DNA of 64,000 bases from Gottfriedia acidiceleris (GTDB taxonomy: Bacteria > Bacillota > Bacilli > Bacillales > Bacillaceae_G), in NCBI RefSeq assembly GCF_023115465.1, contig NZ_CP096034.1, forward strand, positions 3,968,001 through 4,032,000, written 5' to 3'. The notes beneath the pieces were generated by a model that did no database searches, was not told the origin of the DNA, and was given only the letters and a program-made list of their open reading frames with translations. Below, in pieces: positions 1 to 8,563 of this stretch (position 1 is its first letter; every line of letters starts with the position of its first letter). The translations under genes and the position numbers were made by a program.

Positions 1-732
1 TTTTTCATCAACAACAAATGAAGTTGATCCGATTGTATGTCCTGGTGAATAAAAAGCATCAATACTGATTGCTGTTTCACCAATTCTTACCTTATTCCCA
101 TCTTCTAATGGACTATATTCATAAATAACCTCTTTAGCATCCTTTGGCGGTAACCAGTATGTTGCTCCCGTAGTCTCAGCAATTTTTCTTCCACCAGAAA
201 TATGGTCTGCATGAAGGTGAGTATCAAATACATGTGTAATTTTTGCGCTCTTTGTATTCGCAAAATCAATGTAGATATCCGTCATTCGAGTAGAATCAAT
301 TATAGCAGCCTCATTATTTGAGATAACCATGTAGGATAAACATCCCTTACCGATTCTGACAAATTGATACAGCTCTCCACCATTTTTCAAATCTGCAATT
401 TTTACTGGTTCTAGATATTCACTCCACTCTTTCATTCCGCCTTTAAGATAAGCTACGTCTAGTCCCTCGTCTGAAAGCATCTCTGCAATCATGATAGAAG
501 ATCCTTCTTTAGCACACACAACTAAAACATCTCTACTTGTAGGAATCTTATCTAAAATATCTTCAACCCCATCAAGTAAATCGAAATAAGGTATATTTAA
601 ATGTTCAAAATTTGAACCTTCTATTTTCCAATCGTTATAATCATCAGTATTTCGTACATCTAGAATATATAGTTCTTCTTTATCAACTATTTTTTTTGTA
701 ATCTCTTTTGCAGACATTGCTGTGACTGCCAT
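1..732 (-). CDS. Rhodanese-MBL fusion sulfur hydrolase, 3' end outside window
   Basis: This gene runs off the left edge, so only about 244 N-terminal residues are visible. Residues 1-110 form a rhodanese domain with active-site loop VCAKEGSS (Cys73). A metallo-beta-lactamase domain follows, with the metal motif THLHADH. Rhodanese-MBL fusions of this kind belong to the persulfide dioxygenase / CstB group, which oxidises low-molecular-weight persulfides; the exact reaction here is inferred. The ATG at 732 has a strong GGGGGG Shine-Dalgarno just upstream. It is the last visible gene of the CstR-linked sulfur cluster, 43 bp after the TusA-rhodanese gene. CstB of Staphylococcus has a different domain order, so I do not use that symbol. 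Confidence 0.88.
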   Translation of the reverse strand, partial: MAVTAMSAKEITKKIVDKEELYILDVRNTDDYNDWKIEGSNFEHLNIPYFDLLDGVEDILDKIPTSRDVLVVCAKEGSSIMIAEMLSDEGLDVAYLKGGMKEWSEYLEPVKIADLKNGGELYQFVRIGKGCLSYMVISNNEAAIIDSTRMTDIYIDFANTKSAKITHVFDTHLHADHISGGRKIAETTGATYWLPPKDAKEVIYEYSPLEDGNKVRIGETAISIDAFYSPGHTIGSTSFVVDEK

Positions 733-775
733 CTTTTATACCCCCCACAGTATATTTTTATTTAAAAAAATTAGA

Positions 776-1348
776 TTAACCTTTTATGCTTACTGTTTCT
801 CCAGACCATTCAATCATTCCAGGTATTACATTAAACACGTTAGTAAAGCCGCTAGAAACAAGTAATTGAGCAGCAAGATCACTGCGGTTTCCAGTCCTGC
901 AAACGATATATATTTCTTTTTCTTTATTTAATTCTGTCAATCGGTTCTCCAATTCTCCTAAAGGGATTGATACCGCATTTGGTATATGATTAAATACATA
1001 TTCTGCTTCTTCTCTTACATCTAAAACGATTATATTTTCGGTTTGTAGTTTTTGACTTAATTGATCGTTCGAAATGACGTTTTCAAATCTTTTTTCAATC
1101 GTATTTTCATCTGAAGATTTTCTTAAATAGTGTAGTAATACCTCGCCATTTTCGATTGTTCCTAAGTATTGATTTCCAGTGCTTTCGGCCCAAGCTTTAA
1201 TATCTGCTTTTGAACCTTTATCAGTCGCTTGAACCTCGATTACTTGCCCATTATCTAAATCCTTCATTGCTTTTCTAGTCTTTACAATCGGCATTGGACA
1301 AGCTAATCCTTTTGCATCTAATTTCACGTTTGATTTAATCAGTTCCAT
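776..1348 (-). CDS. TusA-rhodanese fusion sulfurtransferase (CstA-like)
   Basis: This is a two-domain cytoplasmic sulfur carrier of 190 residues. Residues 1-75 are a TusA domain with the CPMP motif (Cys17). Residues 90-190 are a rhodanese domain with the loop CRTGNRS (Cys150). Both catalytic cysteines are present, so persulfide relay between the domains is plausible. Staphylococcal CstA also combines rhodanese and TusA domains, but this protein lacks a third DsrE domain; here DsrE is a separate gene at 1719. A CstR-type operator lies directly upstream at 1370-1385, so the gene may have its own regulated promoter as well as read-through from the rhodanese gene. Confidence 0.9.
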   Translation of the reverse strand: MELIKSNVKLDAKGLACPMPIVKTRKAMKDLDNGQVIEVQATDKGSKADIKAWAESTGNQYLGTIENGEVLLHYLRKSSDENTIEKRFENVISNDQLSQKLQTENIIVLDVREEAEYVFNHIPNAVSIPLGELENRLTELNKEKEIYIVCRTGNRSDLAAQLLVSSGFTNVFNVIPGMIEWSGETVSIKG

Positions 1349-1369
1349 CTGACAGCCTCCATACTTAAA

Positions 1370-1385
1370 ATACCACTAGGGGTAT
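1370..1385. promoter_or_regulatory. CstR-type operator 1
   Basis: The 16-bp site ATACCACTAGGGGTAT is an inverted repeat with 7 of 8 arm positions matching. It lies between the rhodanese gene and the TusA-rhodanese gene and shares the ATACC...GGTAT ends with the sites at 2219, 2270, 2665 and 4349. Confidence 0.75.
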
Positions 1386-1402
1386 CTATTTAATCAAAAA
1401 AA

Positions 1403-1699
1403 TTATTCTACGTTCCCTTCCCAAGTAAGCATTCCGCCGACCATGTTTTTAGCGTTAAAGCCATGAGATTGAAGGAATTCTGTTGCACGGCCACTTCTAG
1501 CACCTGAACGACAAACAATAATATATTCTTTTGATTTATCTAATTCGTGTAATCGAAATTCAATTAATCCGAGTGGAATATGAATAGCTTCTAGAATTTT
1601 TCCAGCTGCAACTTCATCTACCTCACGAACATCGATAATATTTACTATTTTTCCAGTTTTTAATTCATTTTCAAGCTCAATCGCAGTAATTTCTTTCAT
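1403..1699 (-). CDS. Single-domain rhodanese
   Basis: This is a single-domain sulfurtransferase of 98 residues with active-site loop CRSGARSG (Cys63 in this numbering) and the IIDVRE start of the rhodanese fold. It probably carries sulfane sulfur between partners in the CstR-controlled cluster. An upstream in-frame TTG at 1708 touches the Shine-Dalgarno AGAAAGGA. The ATG at 1699 has normal spacing from it, so I chose 1699. The gene follows the DsrE gene after about 20 bp and is probably cotranscribed with it. Confidence 0.9.
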   Translation of the reverse strand: MKEITAIELENELKTGKIVNIIDVREVDEVAAGKILEAIHIPLGLIEFRLHELDKSKEYIIVCRSGARSGRATEFLQSHGFNAKNMVGGMLTWEGNVE

Positions 1700-1718
1700 G
1701 TTATTCAATCCTTTCTAA

Positions 1719-2195
1719 TTAAATAAATAAGTTAACTTGACCTTCTTCTGCTTCACCAATGTAGGCGGCAACACCAGCATACTGAATATTCTCTAATAGC
1801 TCTTCGGTTTGTAGACCTAACAGATCCATTGTCATTGTACATGCTACTAAATTTATATCTTGTTCTTGGGCCATTTCAATTAATTGTGGTAAAGGCAATG
1901 CATTGTGCTTTTTAATAATATCCTTAATCATCTTTGGTCCAAAACCAGCAAAATTCATTTTAGAAAGTCCCATTTTATCAGCGCCTCTAGGCATCATCTT
2001 TCCAAACATCTTTTCAATAAAACCTTTTTTTGTTGCTATATGTTCGCCTTTTCGTAAAGCATTTAAACCCCAAAATGTATGAAAAATAGTTACTTCATGA
2101 TCAAAAGCTGCTGCTCCGTTCGCAATAATGTAGGCGGCCATTGCTTTGTCATAATCTCCACTAAATAAAATGATATTTGTTTTCTTAGTTGTCAT
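1719..2195 (-). CDS. DsrE/DsrF-like peroxiredoxin-fold sulfur carrier
   Basis: This 158-residue protein is a DsrE2-type sulfur relay protein. It has an N-terminal beta strand IILFSGDYDKA, a middle basic segment rich in Met and Lys, and a conserved cysteine in VACTMTMDLLG that would carry the persulfide. It is the first gene after cstR, and two CstR-type operators lie directly upstream (2219 and 2270), so it has its own regulated promoter. With the rhodanese, TusA-rhodanese and MBL fusion it forms a chain for moving and oxidising sulfane sulfur. The family call is firm; the specific donor and acceptor are not known. Confidence 0.88.
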   Translation of the reverse strand: MTTKKTNIILFSGDYDKAMAAYIIANGAAAFDHEVTIFHTFWGLNALRKGEHIATKKGFIEKMFGKMMPRGADKMGLSKMNFAGFGPKMIKDIIKKHNALPLPQLIEMAQEQDINLVACTMTMDLLGLQTEELLENIQYAGVAAYIGEAEEGQVNLFI

Positions 2196-2218
2196 ATTCT
2201 TTCTCCTTTTCGTCCTTT

Positions 2219-2234
2219 ATACCCACTAGGGTAT
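2219..2234. promoter_or_regulatory. CstR-type operator 2
   Basis: The site ATACCCACTAGGGTAT is 16 bp with ATACCC/GGGTAT arms. It lies 24 bp upstream of the DsrE start and 35 bp from the next site, so two repressor tetramers could bind side by side. Confidence 0.8.
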
Positions 2235-2269
2235 ATTACAAAACAAAAAAATATATCTTATATATACTA

Positions 2270-2285
2270 TTACCCCTATGGGTAT
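2270..2285. promoter_or_regulatory. CstR-type operator 3
   Basis: The site TTACCCCTATGGGTAT is the second operator in the cstR-DsrE intergenic region and sits where a -35/-10 region of the DsrE promoter would be. Confidence 0.75.
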
Positions 2286-2322
2286 ATGTTAGTAAAAATA
2301 AAAAATTGTTTCAAACCATATA

Positions 2323-2583
2323 TTATCTACTTTTTACAAGTAAGTTTACTGCTTCTTTCACTAAATCTTCAGCATCTTGCCCGTTTTCATTCGCATTTCG
2401 GACACAATCAACTAAATTTGAGCTTACTATTACGCCAATCGTACGATCCAAAGCTGATTTAACTGCTGATAACTGAGTAATGACATCTTTACAGTCTTTG
2501 TCATCTTCCATCATTTTTAAAATTCCACGAATCTGTCCCTCAATTCGCTTTACTCTATTTTTTACTGGATCATCATATTTCAT
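2323..2583 (-). CDS. cstR: Persulfide-sensing repressor CstR (CsoR family)
   Basis: This 86-residue all-helical repressor belongs to the CsoR/RcnR/CstR family. Cys31 and Cys60 are exactly at the CstR sensing positions. The copper-ligand His of CsoR is replaced by Asn56, so this is the persulfide sensor and not the copper sensor. In known CstRs, persulfides crosslink the two cysteines and release DNA. The N-terminal helix VKNRVKRIEGQIRGI carries the DNA-contacting basic residues. The ATG at 2583 follows the Shine-Dalgarno AGGGGTGA. An operator at 2665-2680 lies upstream, consistent with autoregulation. Confidence 0.93.
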   Translation of the reverse strand: MKYDDPVKNRVKRIEGQIRGILKMMEDDKDCKDVITQLSAVKSALDRTIGVIVSSNLVDCVRNANENGQDAEDLVKEAVNLLVKSR

Positions 2584-2664
2584 TAAATCACCCCTAACTT
2601 ACAGAACTAAACAAAGCATAACCTTTATTTAAGAATATATGTGCAATATTCTTATCTGTACTAT

Positions 2665-2680
2665 ATACCCCGCAGGGTAT
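2665..2680. promoter_or_regulatory. CstR-type operator 4 (cstR promoter)
   Basis: The site ATACCCCGCAGGGTAT has complete ATACCC/GGGTAT arms. It is 82 bp upstream of the cstR start and probably mediates autorepression. Confidence 0.8.
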
Positions 2681-2744
2681 TATGTCAATCGTTTTATTTT
2701 AGTTAAATAAATCAACTTTTAGTTAGTTAAAAGTTAATCATGAA

Positions 2745-2776
2745 GAAAAAAGATCACAATAACGTGATCTTTTTTT
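2745..2776 (-). terminator. Terminator of the PLP enzyme gene
   Basis: The stem AGATCAC/GTGATCT is flanked by six A and six T residues. It lies just after the PLP enzyme stop codon and would separate that gene from cstR. Its symmetry means it could act in both directions. Confidence 0.85.
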
Positions 2777-2786
2777 AATACGTATT

Positions 2787-4262
2787 TTAAGATTTTACTG
2801 TCATTTCCATCTCAAAATAAGTACCTACCTCCATAACTGCTTCGTCTTTATGGATAAAGTCATTTTTCTCTTTTAAATAAATATAATCTTTAGACCATTC
2901 TTCAATGTTTTGAATAATATCTTTTAAAGCATTAGTGAATATAACTACTTCTTCATTCGTAGTCGTTGGATGAACACTCATGCGAATCCAACCAGGCTTT
3001 ACGCTAATATTGCCATTATCGATTTCATCTGTAATTGCTTTAGACATTTCTCTTGTAATATTCAGTAGCATATGTCCATAAGTACCCGCACATGAGCAAC
3101 CACCCCGTACTTGAATTCCGTATCGATCATTTAATAATCTAACTACTAAATTATGATGAATATTTTTTAAATAAAAAGAATAAAAACCTAATCGTGGATT
3201 ACATGAATCTTCAAGTAACACTACATTTTCAATTGTTCTAAGCTCATCTAATACGATATGAGCCAATTCTTCTTCACGATTTAATATATTCGCTGTACCC
3301 ATTGCATTTTTTACCTTAATTGCAAGAGCTGTTCTAATTGTTTGAAGAAATCCTGGAGTACCGCCATCTTCTCTTTCACGAATATTGTTAATGTATTTTT
3401 TCTCACCCCATGGATTTGTCCATTCAACAGTTCCACCACCTGGATGATCTGGAATTTTATTTTGATACATTGAAGAGTCAAATATCAAAACTCCACTACT
3501 ACCAGGTCCTCCTAAAAACTTATGTGGAGAAAACAGAATCGCATCAAGTTTTTCCATTGGGTCACTAGGATGCATATCAATGTCAACATATGGCGCAGAA
3601 GCTGAGAAATCCACAAAACAAACGCCATTATATTCATGCATAAGTCTAGCTAGCTTATGATAAGGTGTAATTAATCCAGATACATTAGAACAAGCACTGA
3701 AGGATCCAATTAATTTTCGTTTATTTTTATAAAACTCAAGTCGATTTCTTAAGTAGTTTAAATCGACTACATTATTATTACAATTAGGTACAACTTCTAC
3801 ATCACAAATCGTTTCCAACCACGAAGTATGATTGCTATGATGCTCCATACTTGTTATAAAAACAACTGGTCTTTCTTCCTCAGGTATACTTAAACGGAAA
3901 TGGAAATTTTCATGTATTTTTAGCCCTAAAATACGTTGAAACTTATTCATAACGCCAGTCATTCCTGATCCATCAGTAATGATTGTGTCGGAAGCGCTTG
4001 CATTAACATGCTGTTTTATGATCTGTAATGCTTCATGATAACAATTCGTCATCGTACTTCCTGTTATATTTGATTCCGTATGCGTATTTGCAACATATGG
4101 ACCAAAAGTTGAAAGTAATTTTTCTTCAACTGGTCCATATAACCTACCACTCGCAGCCCAATCTAAATAGATAATTTTCTTTTCACCAAATGGCGATAAG
4201 AATGTTTTTTCATTTCCAATAATCTCTTTTCTAAATTGTGAAAAATACTTTTCTAAATTCAA
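2787..4262 (-). CDS. Class V PLP enzyme, cysteine-desulfurase/selenocysteine-lyase-like
   Basis: This 491-residue fold-type I PLP enzyme has the motifs MEHHSNH (His141), VDFSASAPYVDID (Asp218) and SPHKFLGG (Schiff-base Lys248). It also has RGGCSCAG near residues 386-393, matching the mobile-loop cysteine region of desulfurases. It is about 80 residues longer than ordinary SufS or CsdA. A CstR-type operator lies upstream at 4349, so it appears to belong to the persulfide regulon. It could release sulfane sulfur from cysteine or a related substrate; the substrate is inferred only. The TTG start at 4262 is preceded by AGGAG at proper spacing. Similar class V proteins are often annotated only as aminotransferases. 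Confidence 0.8.
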   Translation of the reverse strand: MNLEKYFSQFRKEIIGNEKTFLSPFGEKKIIYLDWAASGRLYGPVEEKLLSTFGPYVANTHTESNITGSTMTNCYHEALQIIKQHVNASASDTIITDGSGMTGVMNKFQRILGLKIHENFHFRLSIPEEERPVVFITSMEHHSNHTSWLETICDVEVVPNCNNNVVDLNYLRNRLEFYKNKRKLIGSFSACSNVSGLITPYHKLARLMHEYNGVCFVDFSASAPYVDIDMHPSDPMEKLDAILFSPHKFLGGPGSSGVLIFDSSMYQNKIPDHPGGGTVEWTNPWGEKKYINNIREREDGGTPGFLQTIRTALAIKVKNAMGTANILNREEELAHIVLDELRTIENVVLLEDSCNPRLGFYSFYLKNIHHNLVVRLLNDRYGIQVRGGCSCAGTYGHMLLNITREMSKAITDEIDNGNISVKPGWIRMSVHPTTTNEEVVIFTNALKDIIQNIEEWSKDYIYLKEKNDFIHKDEAVMEVGTYFEMEMTVKS

Positions 4263-4348
4263 TTTTATCGCTCCTAATGAGAATATGTTTTGTGCTTTTT
4301 AATCGGAAGTCTCTGTTTAAGGTAATTAAAATAAAACCGAGTATTCCA

Positions 4349-4364
4349 ATACCCTATTGGGTAT
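4349..4364. promoter_or_regulatory. CstR-type operator 5 (PLP enzyme promoter)
   Basis: The site ATACCCTATTGGGTAT has full ATACCC/GGGTAT arms. It lies 87 bp upstream of the PLP enzyme start, far from the other sites, and extends the putative CstR regulon to this gene. Confidence 0.78.
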
Positions 4365-4380
4365 TATATAAAATGTACTG

Positions 4381-4413
4381 AAGCCAGTCCGCTTATGACG
4401 GAATGGCTTTTTT
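4381..4413 (+). terminator. Orphan hairpin-T tract on the + strand
   Basis: The arms AGCCAGTCCG and CGGAATGGCT (one mismatch) are followed by six T residues on the + strand. No + strand gene precedes it. On the - strand it lies between dsdA and the PLP gene but has no T tract in that direction, so its natural client is unclear. Confidence 0.65.
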
Positions 4414-4577
4414 AAATTAATTTATCAATTTTTAAACAGAACCGATGAATAAAAAATATCTTGCGTCAAAATCTAAAATAGAAAACTTATTTACATATAC
4501 AAATATATGTCAAATTATTCTGCATTAAAAGAATTTTTTCACTTTTAAAATATTAGTAAAATTTTACACTATCTATT

Positions 4578-5915
4578 TTATTTAAAAAGAGACCCTTTTT
4601 GATAGTACTCTTTCATCATTTTTTCTGGGACCATACTACCACCTGTAGCCCAAATGACATGGGTACTATTTTCCATTTTTTTCATTAACTTATTTTTTAG
4701 TAAATAATCTTTACCTTCTTTAAATATTTTAATTGGACCGATCATACCAGCTAATGCCGATGGTTCTAAATAAATTTTCTCAGTATCAGCTAACTCTTTT
4801 AACATCGAATATAATTTTTCATCACTAACTGTATAACTACCGTTTAATAAAGGCTCAATTACCTTTCCAACAAAACCGGATGGTCGTCCTACGGCTAACC
4901 CATCAGCATCTGTTTTATTATCAATACCAAAATCTTGTACCGAAACTTGATCATGAAGTCCAGTCATTAATCCAAGCATCATACAAGGAGAATGAGTAGG
5001 CTCAGCAAAAAAGCAGTGAACATTATCTTTAAATAATAATTTCAATCCAAACGCAACGCCACCTGGACCTCCTCCAACTCCGCAAGGTAAATAAACAAAT
5101 AATGGATGATTTTCATTAATTGTAATGTCTAATTCCTCTAATTGCTTTTTCAATCGTGAAGCTGCTACTGCATATCCTAAAAATAAATCATGTGAATTCT
5201 CATCGTCTACAAAATAACAATTAGGATCTGCCTCAGCTTGTATTCTGCCTTCTTCTACTGCTTTACTATAATCTGCCTCGTACTCAATGACATTTACGTT
5301 TTTACTTCTAAGTAAATCCTTTTTCCATTGTTTTGCATCCGCTGACATATGTACAGTTACTTTAAACCCTAACTTTGCACTAATAATTCCAATGCTCATA
5401 CCTAAATTACCTGTTGATCCTACAGCAATTGAGTAGTTTGAGAAAAAATCTCTAAAAATATCACTATCTATTTTTGAGTAATCATCTTCAATCGTTAATA
5501 GTTGATGCTTTATAGCTAGGCTTTCAGCATGCTTTAATATCTCATAAATGCCGCCTCTTGCTTTAATTGACCCTGAAATTGGTAAATGACTATCACATTT
5601 TAAAAATAGTTCTCCTAATATAGTTTGTTGATAATTTTTTTCTAACGATTGTTTCATGGAAGGAATTTGTACTAAAGGAGATTCAATCATACCATTTGTT
5701 TCTTGAGTTTCTGGAAAAACCTTTGAAATATATGGAGCAAACCTTTTTAATCGTTCATCTGCGTCGTTTATATCCTCTTGAGTAAGTGGTGACTTTTTAA
5801 TTGCTTTTTGAAACATCTCAAGATTTGGGTTCAACCAAAGATATTCTTCTAAGTTCATCAGTTTTTTCAGGATTGGATAATTTTCTATATATTCCTGTAT
5901 ATCAATTCTTTTCAT
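4578..5915 (-). CDS. dsdA: D-serine ammonia-lyase
   Basis: This 445-residue PLP enzyme converts D-serine to pyruvate and ammonia. The cofactor lysine is Lys118 in SGSIKARGG. The phosphate-binding glycines are in the [10 protein letters not shown] loop. The region around [12 protein letters not shown] is the substrate loop of fold-type II dehydratases. Length and motifs fit the DsdA family throughout. The ATG at 5915 follows AGGAGG. No dsdX permease or dsdC regulator is adjacent; the divergent neighbour is a chromate-type transporter, so transport of D-serine must be encoded elsewhere. Confidence 0.93.
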   Translation of the reverse strand: MKRIDIQEYIENYPILKKLMNLEEYLWLNPNLEMFQKAIKKSPLTQEDINDADERLKRFAPYISKVFPETQETNGMIESPLVQIPSMKQSLEKNYQQTILGELFLKCDSHLPISGSIKARGGIYEILKHAESLAIKHQLLTIEDDYSKIDSDIFRDFFSNYSIAVGSTGNLGMSIGIISAKLGFKVTVHMSADAKQWKKDLLRSKNVNVIEYEADYSKAVEEGRIQAEADPNCYFVDDENSHDLFLGYAVAASRLKKQLEELDITINENHPLFVYLPCGVGGGPGGVAFGLKLLFKDNVHCFFAEPTHSPCMMLGLMTGLHDQVSVQDFGIDNKTDADGLAVGRPSGFVGKVIEPLLNGSYTVSDEKLYSMLKELADTEKIYLEPSALAGMIGPIKIFKEGKDYLLKNKLMKKMENSTHVIWATGGSMVPEKMMKEYYQKGSLFK

Positions 5916-6108
5916 CTATTTTCCTCCTAGTCTTAAACAGTTTATATGTAGTTTATCAGATGTACCACTAGGTCAGTAACATTGTTTTCAAATAGAGTCT
6001 CAAACATAGTTTTGATTATTAATCTTTTGTAAATTCACATGAAAAGAGATTGGTTTAGATTTTGATTTAAACTATACTATTTCTATGTATCAGTTGTTGG
6101 AGGAATAG

Positions 6109-7302
6109 ATGAATCCTAATCATAAAAATAGTAAGTTATCTATATTGTTAGAAATACTTTTTGTTTCTACTAAACTGGGTTTAACTTCTTTTGGTGGACC
6201 AATCGCTCATTTAGGTTATTTTCGTGAGGAATATGTAAGAAAGAAAAAGTGGATTGATGATCAAAACTATGCTGACCTAGTAGCTTTATCACAATTTTTA
6301 CCAGGACCAGCTAGCAGTCAAGTTGGCATTGGTATTGGGCTAATACGTGCAGGGTTCTTAGGTGGCATTGTCTCATTTATTGGATTTACATTACCATCAG
6401 TTATTGCACTTATATTATTTGCATTATTACTACAAGACTTAGAAATAAAAAATTCAAGTTGGATCCATGGACTAAAACTGGTTGCAGTACCGATCGTTGC
6501 ACAGGCTATTTTAGGTATGGTGAAGAACTTGACGCCTGATTTAAAAAGGAAAGTTCTTGCTTTGTTTGCAATGACTGCAACACTTATATGGCAAACGACA
6601 TTCACTCAAATTGCTGTCATTTTAATTTCATCAATTGTAGGATATTTCCTATATCAGGATAATGAAAATGATGATAAAACTACACTAATTACGAATATAT
6701 CAAAAATGGTTTCAATCATTTGTTTGTCCATATTTTTTATATTATTAGTTTTATTACCTTTATTTAGTTCATTTACATCGTCAAAATGGATATCTATATT
6801 TGACAGTTTTTACAGAGCAGGTTCAATGGTATTTGGTGGTGGCCATGTTGTACTTCCTTTACTTGAACGTGAGTTTGTTCCCACGGGATGGCTAAACAAA
6901 GAAACATTTTTGGCTGGATATGGGGTCACGCAGGCTGTACCTGGACCATTATTTACGTTTGCATCCTATTTAGGAACTGTAATGATGGGCTGGCGAGGAG
7001 GTTTAATTGCAACGATTGCCATCTTTTTACCTGCTTTCCTACTTATTATAGGTACTCTCCCATTTTGGTCTAGTATGCGTCGTAGTTCTAAATTAAGGAG
7101 AGCTTTATTAGGGGTCAACGCAGCAGTAGTTGGGATTTTAATTTCAGCCTTTTGTAATCCAATATGGATTAACTCTGTATTTTCTATTTATGACTTTCTA
7201 ACCGTAACGGTCTTATTTAGTATGTTAGTAATTATGAAATTACCACCATGGGTTATTGTACTTGTAGGAGCAATTAGCGGTGAAATCATATCTAGAATTT
7301 AA
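6109..7302 (+). CDS. chrA: Chromate transporter, long-chain two-domain form
   Basis: This 397-residue membrane protein of the CHR family exports chromate in characterised members. Two homologous halves are visible. The N-terminal half carries SFGGPIAHLG and LPGPASSQ; the C-terminal half carries VFGGGHVVLP and VPGPLF. About ten hydrophobic segments are present. The Shine-Dalgarno GGAGG precedes the ATG at 6109. It is divergent from dsdA and ends before a bidirectional terminator. No chrB-type regulator is nearby, so the natural substrate and inducer are uncertain. Confidence 0.88.
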   Translation: MNPNHKNSKLSILLEILFVSTKLGLTSFGGPIAHLGYFREEYVRKKKWIDDQNYADLVALSQFLPGPASSQVGIGIGLIRAGFLGGIVSFIGFTLPSVIALILFALLLQDLEIKNSSWIHGLKLVAVPIVAQAILGMVKNLTPDLKRKVLALFAMTATLIWQTTFTQIAVILISSIVGYFLYQDNENDDKTTLITNISKMVSIICLSIFFILLVLLPLFSSFTSSKWISIFDSFYRAGSMVFGGGHVVLPLLEREFVPTGWLNKETFLAGYGVTQAVPGPLFTFASYLGTVMMGWRGGLIATIAIFLPAFLLIIGTLPFWSSMRRSSKLRRALLGVNAAVVGILISAFCNPIWINSVFSIYDFLTVTVLFSMLVIMKLPPWVIVLVGAISGEIISRI

Positions 7303-7381
7303 ATTTAATTTTGTTGAATAGATCTGTTCAATCTTTATAAGAACAACTCCTCGCCATTTTTAATAGAAGGACAAACTCAAT

Positions 7382-7423
7382 AAAAAAGCAGAAAAACTAT
7401 ACATTGTTTTTCTGCTTTTTTAT
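7382..7423. terminator. Bidirectional terminator between chrA and glycerate kinase
   Basis: The stem AAAAAAGCAGAAAAAC / GTTTTTCTGCTTTTTT has an 8-base loop. It serves the convergent chrA and glycerate kinase genes. Confidence 0.88.
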
Positions 7424-7429
7424 TTTTAA

Positions 7430-8551
7430 TTATTTTAGCAATACAGCAATATTTCTTGCAGTTCTTTCAATATTTTCAAATGCATTCTTCATAACATCTT
7501 CAATCGGTAAGATTGCAGGAATCGTAGGGAAAATAGCATCGATACCGTGTTTATACAATTCCTCTATCCCATCACCAATACTACCACATATACCAATTAC
7601 TTTCGCATTAGCAGGGGCACAAGCAGCCGCTCCAACAGGTGCTTTACCATAAATTGTTTGTCCATCCATTCTGCCTTCTCCTACAATTACGATGTCAGCA
7701 TCCTTACATACTTCTTTAACATTTAATTGGTCAAGAACCAGTTCAATCCCTTTTTTAATTGAAGCATTTGCGAATAGCATTAAGCCTGCACCCATGCCCC
7801 CACCAGCTCCACTACCGGGGATCTCAGAGACGGATTTATTTAGATATTGCTCAGCAATCTGATAGAATTTCCCCATTGCTTCATCAATTGTAGCTAATTG
7901 ATCTGCAGAAAGTCCTTTTTGTGGTCCAAATATATAAGTTGCTCCATTCCTACCGATCAATGGGTTAACAACATCTGCCGCAATAGTGATTTTTACTTTA
8001 TCTAATAGTGGTGATCTGTTTTCATCAGACATTGAAGCTACTTTTAGGAGTGCCTCACCATTGCATTCAATTTCCCCACCGTTTTGATCGAAGAATTGGT
8101 AACCTAGCGCTTGAGCCATCCCAATCCCACCATCATTTGTTGAGCTACCTCCAACACCAACAATAAGCTCAGAAACTCCACGCTCAATAGCATAAAGAAT
8201 TAATTCACCAACACCAGAGGAAGTAGTTTGTAAAGGATCACGTTTTTCTAGTGGGACAAGATGCAAACCACAAGCTTCAGCCATTTCTATAAATGCTGTT
8301 TTATTATCTTTAGAAAATGCAATTTTGGCTTGAACGTTTTCATTAAGAGGGCCTGTTACATTAATGGTTTCTACTTCTCCACCATTTGATGCGATTAAAG
8401 CTTGAACAGTTCCCTCCCCTCCGTCTGCTAACGGTAATAAATGATACTCTGCATTCGGATATATGGAATAAAAACCTTTATGAATGGCATTAGCTACATT
8501 CGTTGCATCCAAGCTTTCTTTAAAGGAATCAGGTAATATTACTACTTTCAT
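7430..8551 (-). CDS. glxK: Glycerate kinase
   Basis: This 373-residue kinase of the GlxK/GarK family phosphorylates D-glycerate. The start MKVVILPDSFKESL and the segments LADGGEGT, GVGGSSTNDGG, SGAGGGMGAG and VGEGRMDGQT are the family hallmarks. It is the distal gene of the ycj-like sugar operon, 12 bp after the GH65 gene, with a strong AAGGAGGAGG site. Its place there is informative: glucosylglycerate phosphorylase (the first gene of the operon) would release glycerate, and this kinase would feed it into glycolysis. I infer this link; E. coli ycj as I recall it lacks an adjacent glycerate kinase. Confidence 0.92.
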   Translation of the reverse strand: MKVVILPDSFKESLDATNVANAIHKGFYSIYPNAEYHLLPLADGGEGTVQALIASNGGEVETINVTGPLNENVQAKIAFSKDNKTAFIEMAEACGLHLVPLEKRDPLQTTSSGVGELILYAIERGVSELIVGVGGSSTNDGGIGMAQALGYQFFDQNGGEIECNGEALLKVASMSDENRSPLLDKVKITIAADVVNPLIGRNGATYIFGPQKGLSADQLATIDEAMGKFYQIAEQYLNKSVSEIPGSGAGGGMGAGLMLFANASIKKGIELVLDQLNVKEVCKDADIVIVGEGRMDGQTIYGKAPVGAAACAPANAKVIGICGSIGDGIEELYKHGIDAIFPTIPAILPIEDVMKNAFENIERTARNIAVLLK

Positions 8552-8563
8552 TTGTCCTCCTCC

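Noticed and set aside
738-753. ATACCCCCCACAGTAT as a sixth CstR operator
   Set aside because: Only the outer ATAC/GTAT arms match, and the C tract is explained by the ribosome site of the rhodanese-MBL gene.
2323-2583. Copper-sensing CsoR
   Set aside because: The His ligand of CsoR is Asn56 here and the cysteines sit at the CstR positions 31 and 60; the neighbours are sulfur genes.
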